5,551 nucleotides of DNA from contig JAKIYB010000332.1 in assembly GCA_022708765.1 (NCBI GenBank), positions 1 through 5,551 of the forward strand, in the 5' to 3' direction. Shown in pieces: positions 3,766-5,551 of this stretch. Numbering within the stretch: position 1 is the stretch's first letter; the number at the start of each line of letters is the position of its first letter. The position numbers and the translations under genes were made by a program. The notes beneath the pieces were generated by a model that worked only from the letters and a program-made list of their open reading frames with translations, did not search any database and was not told where the DNA came from. The stretch comes from Armatimonadota bacterium (GTDB lineage: Bacteria > Armatimonadota > Hebobacteria > CAIYQO01).

Positions 3766-5178
3766 ATGCACGACCAGCAGACGGACAATCCGGCCCTTAC
3801 TCGCCCCCGGGCGCCGCGCGGCATCCTGCGCGCGGTTGGCCTGGCGTTTGCCGGGCGCGGCGCGGAGGTGGCGCTGGCGACGGTCGTCAATATCATCATC
3901 GCCCGCGCGCTGGGACCGAGCGGGCGAGGTGACCTGACCACCGCGCTCACCGCCGCGTTCATTATCTACCTCGTCGCGGAGTTGGGCCTGCGCTCCACCA
4001 TCACCCGCCTGGTCGCCGCCGGCCGCGCCACCTGGCAGGAAGGCATGGCCACGCTGTCGGCGCTCTACCTGCTGCTCTGCGCGGTGCTGATGCCCGTCGG
4101 TGCCTGGGCGCTGGCGCACTATCACCAGGTTGCGTTTCCGACCATCCCGCTGCCCGTGCTCTATATCGCCCTCTTCGCCGTGCCGCTCATCATGTTCGAG
4201 GGCAGCGTCGTCGCCGTGCTTGCCGGGCACCAGCGCATTCCGGAGGTTAACGCGCTGCGTGTGCTCGAAAAGGTGTGCGTGCTCATCGGTCTCATCGGCC
4301 TGGTGGTCGCGGCGCAAACGGGGTTGATCGGCGCGATGATCGCCAGCGTCAGCGGCTTTGCTGTCGGCATCGCCCTCGGCTTCGCCATGCTGCTGCGGCT
4401 GCCGGGTGGGCGCCCGCGGCCGCGGTTCGACCTGCTACCGGAAATCATCCGCTTCAGCGCAATGCTCTATATCAGCAATCTCGCCATGTCGCTGAACTAC
4501 CGGCTGGACGCGCTGCTGGTCTTCTTTCTGCTGGGCAGCGCCCCTGCCGGCCTGTATGCCATCGCCGTCACGATTGGCGAGATGATGCTCTACCTGCCGG
4601 ACACGGTTTCCACGGTGCTCTACCCCAGCGTCAGCGGTGACGTCGCCAACGCCACGCCGCGCACCACCGGATTAACGCGCCTGCTCATCGTCCTGCTGAT
4701 TGTCGGGGCGCTGCTGCTCATCCTGATCGGTCTCCCGCTCATCCGGTTGGCCTTCGGCGACCGTTTCGCGCCCTCCTATCAGGCGATGGTGCTGCTGCTG
4801 CCCGGCATGGTGGCAATGGGCCTGGCCCGCGTGCTCGCGGCGGACATCACGGGCCGTGGATACCCGCAGTACGGCGCCATTTCCGCGTGGGTGACCCTCG
4901 TCGTCACCGTGCTGTTGGATTTTCTGCTTATCCCGCGCGCGCTGGCGCTGCCCGGCTTTCCTCTGCTGCAGGGACTGGGTTGGGGCATCAATGGTGCCGC
5001 CGTCGCCTCCAGCGCAGCGTATACCGTCAGCCTGATCGTCCTCACCATCGCCTATCGCCGACTCACCGGCATTCGCCTGCGCGATCTCTTCCTCCCGCGA
5101 CTGGCGGAATTCACCGGGATCGCCGGACGCCTGCGCAGCCTCGCAAGCCGCGGACGGCAGCCCGGCGCCACGCAATAG
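3766..5178 (+). CDS. Lipid-linked oligosaccharide flippase, Wzx/polysaccharide biosynthesis (MVF superfamily) protein
   Basis: This 470-residue polytopic inner-membrane protein is predicted to move lipid-linked glycan units from the cytoplasmic to the outer face for assembly of a surface polysaccharide. About 12 hydrophobic segments can be seen, near residues 22-46, 57-76, 95-117, 130-154, 167-185, 187-210, 231-253, 260-285, 325-349, 360-380, 385-410 and 422-440. Family hallmarks are ARALGPSGRGDL (46-57) after the first helix and YRLDALLVFFLLG (245-257) followed by AGLYAIAVTIGEMMLYLPDTV, the typical helix 7-8 signature with the charged RLD pair. The C-terminal ~25 residues are basic and cytosolic. 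Length is normal. ATG 3766 is the first in-frame start after a TGA at 3754; its GGAGG ribosome site is only three bases away, which is tight. About 65-70% GC. Because many flippases share this fold, substrate specificity cannot be inferred. Confidence 0.88.
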   Translation: MHDQQTDNPALTRPRAPRGILRAVGLAFAGRGAEVALATVVNIIIARALGPSGRGDLTTALTAAFIIYLVAELGLRSTITRLVAAGRATWQEGMATLSALYLLLCAVLMPVGAWALAHYHQVAFPTIPLPVLYIALFAVPLIMFEGSVVAVLAGHQRIPEVNALRVLEKVCVLIGLIGLVVAAQTGLIGAMIASVSGFAVGIALGFAMLLRLPGGRPRPRFDLLPEIIRFSAMLYISNLAMSLNYRLDALLVFFLLGSAPAGLYAIAVTIGEMMLYLPDTVSTVLYPSVSGDVANATPRTTGLTRLLIVLLIVGALLLILIGLPLIRLAFGDRFAPSYQAMVLLLPGMVAMGLARVLAADITGRGYPQYGAISAWVTLVVTVLLDFLLIPRALALPGFPLLQGLGWGINGAAVASSAAYTVSLIVLTIAYRRLTGIRLRDLFLPRLAEFTGIAGRLRSLASRGRQPGATQ

Positions 5179-5198
5179 TCAGAACGCAAGGTGTCGTG

Positions 5199-5204
5199 TA
5201 TACT
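5199..5204 (+). promoter_or_regulatory. Possible -10 box (TATACT) before the methyltransferase
   Basis: TATACT lies 12 bases before ATG 5217, with TAGTCA (5176-5181) at a 17-base spacing as a four-of-six match to TTGACA. If used, transcription would start near 5211 and the message would be almost leaderless. It lies in the 38-base gap after the flippase stop, so co-transcription with the flippase is an equally good explanation for expression. Confidence 0.3.
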
Positions 5205-5216
5205 TCCGCTATCACG

Positions 5217-5551
5217 ATGTCGTCTTTCGATCCGAAAACCTTCTGGGAAACGCGGCTCGCCGCGCGGTATAACGCCGAAGGCGTCGGCTACATCGGCCTT
5301 GGAACGGCGTATAACGGCTGGATGTACCGGGTACGCCGCCGCATCTTCCAGCCGCTGCTCCGCCGGCTGCTCGCGGGCGTTGACGCGCCGGCGGCGCTCG
5401 ATATCGGCTCCGGCACCGGCTTTTACATCGAGATGCTGCAGGCGCTGGGCGTGACGCGCATCACCGGCCTGGACCTGACGGAGACGGCGGTGGCGCGCCT
5501 GCGCGAACGTTTCCCCACCGCGACCTTCCTGCAGTGCGACATCGGTGCGCC
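5217..5551 (+). CDS. Class I SAM-dependent methyltransferase, N-terminal part (runs off the window)
   Basis: The first 111 residues of a Rossmann-fold methyltransferase are visible. Motif I, which binds S-adenosylmethionine, is ALDIGSGTGFY (60-70). The acidic residue at the end of strand 2 is D86 in GLDLTETAV (84-92), and a CDIG stretch (107-110) corresponds to the strand-3 acidic position. The N-terminal cap (FWETRLAARYN, then VGYIGLGTAYNGWMYRVRRRIF in two pieces around residues 9-44) is of a type I associate with methyltransferases in surface-glycan loci, so methylation of a sugar or lipid-linked glycan is plausible, but the substrate is unproven. ATG 5217 has no Shine-Dalgarno sequence between it and the TATACT box. 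An in-frame GTG at 5196 has AAGG four bases upstream and would begin 18 bases after the flippase stop, which fits translation in an operon. Either start leaves the domain intact. Confidence 0.82.
   Translation, partial: MSSFDPKTFWETRLAARYNAEGVGYIGLGTAYNGWMYRVRRRIFQPLLRRLLAGVDAPAALDIGSGTGFYIEMLQALGVTRITGLDLTETAVARLRERFPTATFLQCDIGA

Noticed and set aside
3517..4317. Long minus-strand open frame of 266 codons opposite the flippase.
   Set aside because: Its translation is dominated by low-complexity Arg, Ala, Gly, His and Asp and it mirrors a well-supported membrane protein on the plus strand; it is an antisense shadow of GC-rich codons.
4672..5175. Minus-strand open frame of 167 codons opposite the end of the flippase.
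   Set aside because: Rich in Gln, Glu, Asp and Arg because it is the complement of hydrophobic membrane codons; no ribosome site or motif.

Overview
The window is GC-rich bacterial DNA that is unusually uneven in composition: about 78% GC in a sampled 60-base line of the partial gene at the left edge, 65-70% in the two right-hand genes, near 57% in the middle glycosyltransferase gene, and only 43-50% over much of the kinase gene (all hand counts). The genes, the near-consensus TATAAT-type -10 boxes and the foldback repeat would suit a filamentous or environmental bacterium such as a member of the Chloroflexota. That assignment is a weak inference; nothing here is a taxonomic marker.

Layout: on the minus strand at the left edge is the N-terminal quarter of mtnA (methylthioribose-1-phosphate isomerase, methionine salvage). 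Upstream of it on the same strand is a 532-residue protein joining a CxxC...CxxC zinc ribbon, a Hanks-type Ser/Thr kinase and a C-terminal FGE-sulfatase (SUMF1, C-type-lectin fold) domain. A 317-base divergent intergenic region with a clear kinase promoter, an 8-bp-stem inverted repeat and a second TATAAT box separates the kinase from three plus-strand genes: a GT-B glycosyltransferase, a Wzx/MVF-type lipid-linked oligosaccharide flippase, and the start of a class I SAM-dependent methyltransferase. These three look like part of a cell-surface polysaccharide locus in which sugars are added, the lipid-linked unit is flipped across the membrane, and the glycan or its precursor may be methylated.

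Between the glycosyltransferase and the flippase are 474 bases without a convincing gene. They hold a terminator-like stem-loop without a U tract, a symmetric foldback element of about 228 bp (13-bp outer inverted repeats, perfect 31-bp inner inverted repeats, each inner repeat itself a hairpin), a TATAAT promoter, and a flippase leader containing an 11-bp GC stem.

Two things deserve a second look. The last ~30 residues of the kinase-FGE protein sit exactly where diversity-generating retroelements (DGRs) write variation into CLec-fold proteins, and they read like an Asn-rich template in which most positions have been substituted while nearly all codons keep C or T in the third position. No template repeat or reverse transcriptase is in the window, so this is a hypothesis. 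The foldback element has the build of a non-autonomous mobile element or an inverted REP pair.
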